Source: Mesostigma viride (taxonomy: Eukaryota; Streptophyta; Mesostigmatophyceae; Mesostigmatales; Mesostigmataceae). From it: a DNA stretch of 40,674 nt. The notes below the pieces were generated by a model, which worked only from the letters and a program-made list of their open reading frames with translations, did no database searches and was not told the DNA's origin. Both the position numbers and the translations under genes were made by a program. This document shows positions 40,189 to 40,674 of this stretch, piece after piece. Position 1 is the first letter of the stretch, and each line of letters starts with the position of its first letter. The stretch covers positions 1-40,674 of the forward strand of contig RPFO01000933.1 of assembly GCA_009746045.1 (NCBI GenBank). The letters are read 5' to 3'.

Positions 40189-40674
40189 AGTGCCAGCAGG
40201 CCTTCGAGGCCCTCAAGCGCCACCTCACCACAGCGCCTGTCCTCGTCCTGCCGGACCCGTCCCTTCCTTTCGTTGTGGCTACTGACGCGAGCAAGGTGGC
40301 CATCGGGGGCGTTCTCCTGCAGGATCAAGGCAAGGGCCTACAGCCCATTGAGTACATCTCACGTACGATGATTCCGGCGGAACGGAACTATCCAGTACAC
40401 CAACAGGAACTTCTGGCAGTAGTTACTGCTGCAACACGTGGCGTCACCATCTTTGGGCGCACAGTTTTCGGTGGCCATTAGTGAGCAGGGGATCTTGACC
40501 CCCACCGCCTAGTGATCCACACCGACCACCGGCCTCTCACCCACCTCCTGGTGCAGCCCAACCTGACGCCCCGTCAAGCGCGGTGGATGGAGTACTTGTC
40601 GCAATTTGCACCGTTCAAGACCTCAATACGTCAAGGGCGCGGACAACGTTGGTGCCCGACGCCCTCATGCGCGG
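40184..40674 (+). pseudogene. Gypsy RNase H, 3' continuation of the split element
   Basis: Continues the frame cut at 23107: EQCQQAFEALKRHLTTAPVL, then VVATDASKVAIGGVLLQDQ with the catalytic Asp of the gypsy RNase H domain, and RNYPVHQQELLAVV with the Glu. A frameshift near 40440-40500 breaks the frame; after it IHTDHRPLTHLL and RQARWMEYLSQF give the third Asp and the end of RNase H. Integrase, expected next in Ty3/gypsy, lies beyond the window. It is not functional because of the frameshift and the 17-kb interruption. Confidence 0.88.

Overview
The window is eukaryotic nuclear DNA made almost entirely of repeats and nested transposable elements. I see no ordinary host gene. The retroelement reading frames are GC-rich, intergenic DNA is mixed in composition, and there is a remnant resembling a plastid-type tRNA-Ser. 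Together these suggest a repeat-rich microalga, possibly a green alga, but the organism cannot be fixed from the sequence.

Layout. 1-3300 is gene-free DNA with short tandem duplications, a decayed satellite carrying a 14-bp palindrome, a CCCTACA heptamer run, a broken tRNA-like gene and a GT/GCGTGT microsatellite. 3297-14304 is an 11-kb minisatellite of a 40-bp unit (about 275 copies) with higher-order structure near 680 bp. 14305-20501 is a nearly intact Ty1/copia-like retrotransposon (here Copia-1): two 429-bp LTRs with one difference seen, gag, one in-frame TGA, then pol. From 20502 to the window end runs a decayed Ty3/gypsy element (gag, protease, RT). It is split at 23107/40184 by a second copia-like element (Copia-2, minus strand, 23108-40183) with a perfect 5-bp target duplication (TGAGC). 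Copia-2 is itself split between RT and RNase H by an 8.6-kb terminal-inverted-repeat element (25420-34012). That element holds an 881-bp near-perfect palindrome, a 2.3-kb non-autonomous LTR element with identical LTRs, and two further direct-repeat families.

Main biological point. Copia-1 and Copia-2 are clearly different in sequence, yet share a pol order of integrase, retropepsin-like protease, reverse transcriptase, RNase H. Canonical Ty1/copia has protease before integrase, and Ty3/gypsy has integrase last. Both also share an HGDD motif in place of YVDD in RT, LTR ends of the type AGTT...AACT rather than TG...CA, and no obvious TGG-type primer-binding site. Copia-1 joins gag and pol through one in-frame TGA. 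Copia-2 carries an extra, unrecognised ORF upstream of gag. They look like members of an unusual copia-related lineage.

Insertion order: gypsy first; then Copia-2 (about 14 substitutions between its LTRs by eye); then the TIR element; then the small LTR element inside it (LTRs identical by eye). Copia-1 is also young, but its two flanks do not match each other (minisatellite on the left, gypsy gag on the right), which implies recombination or a misassembly.
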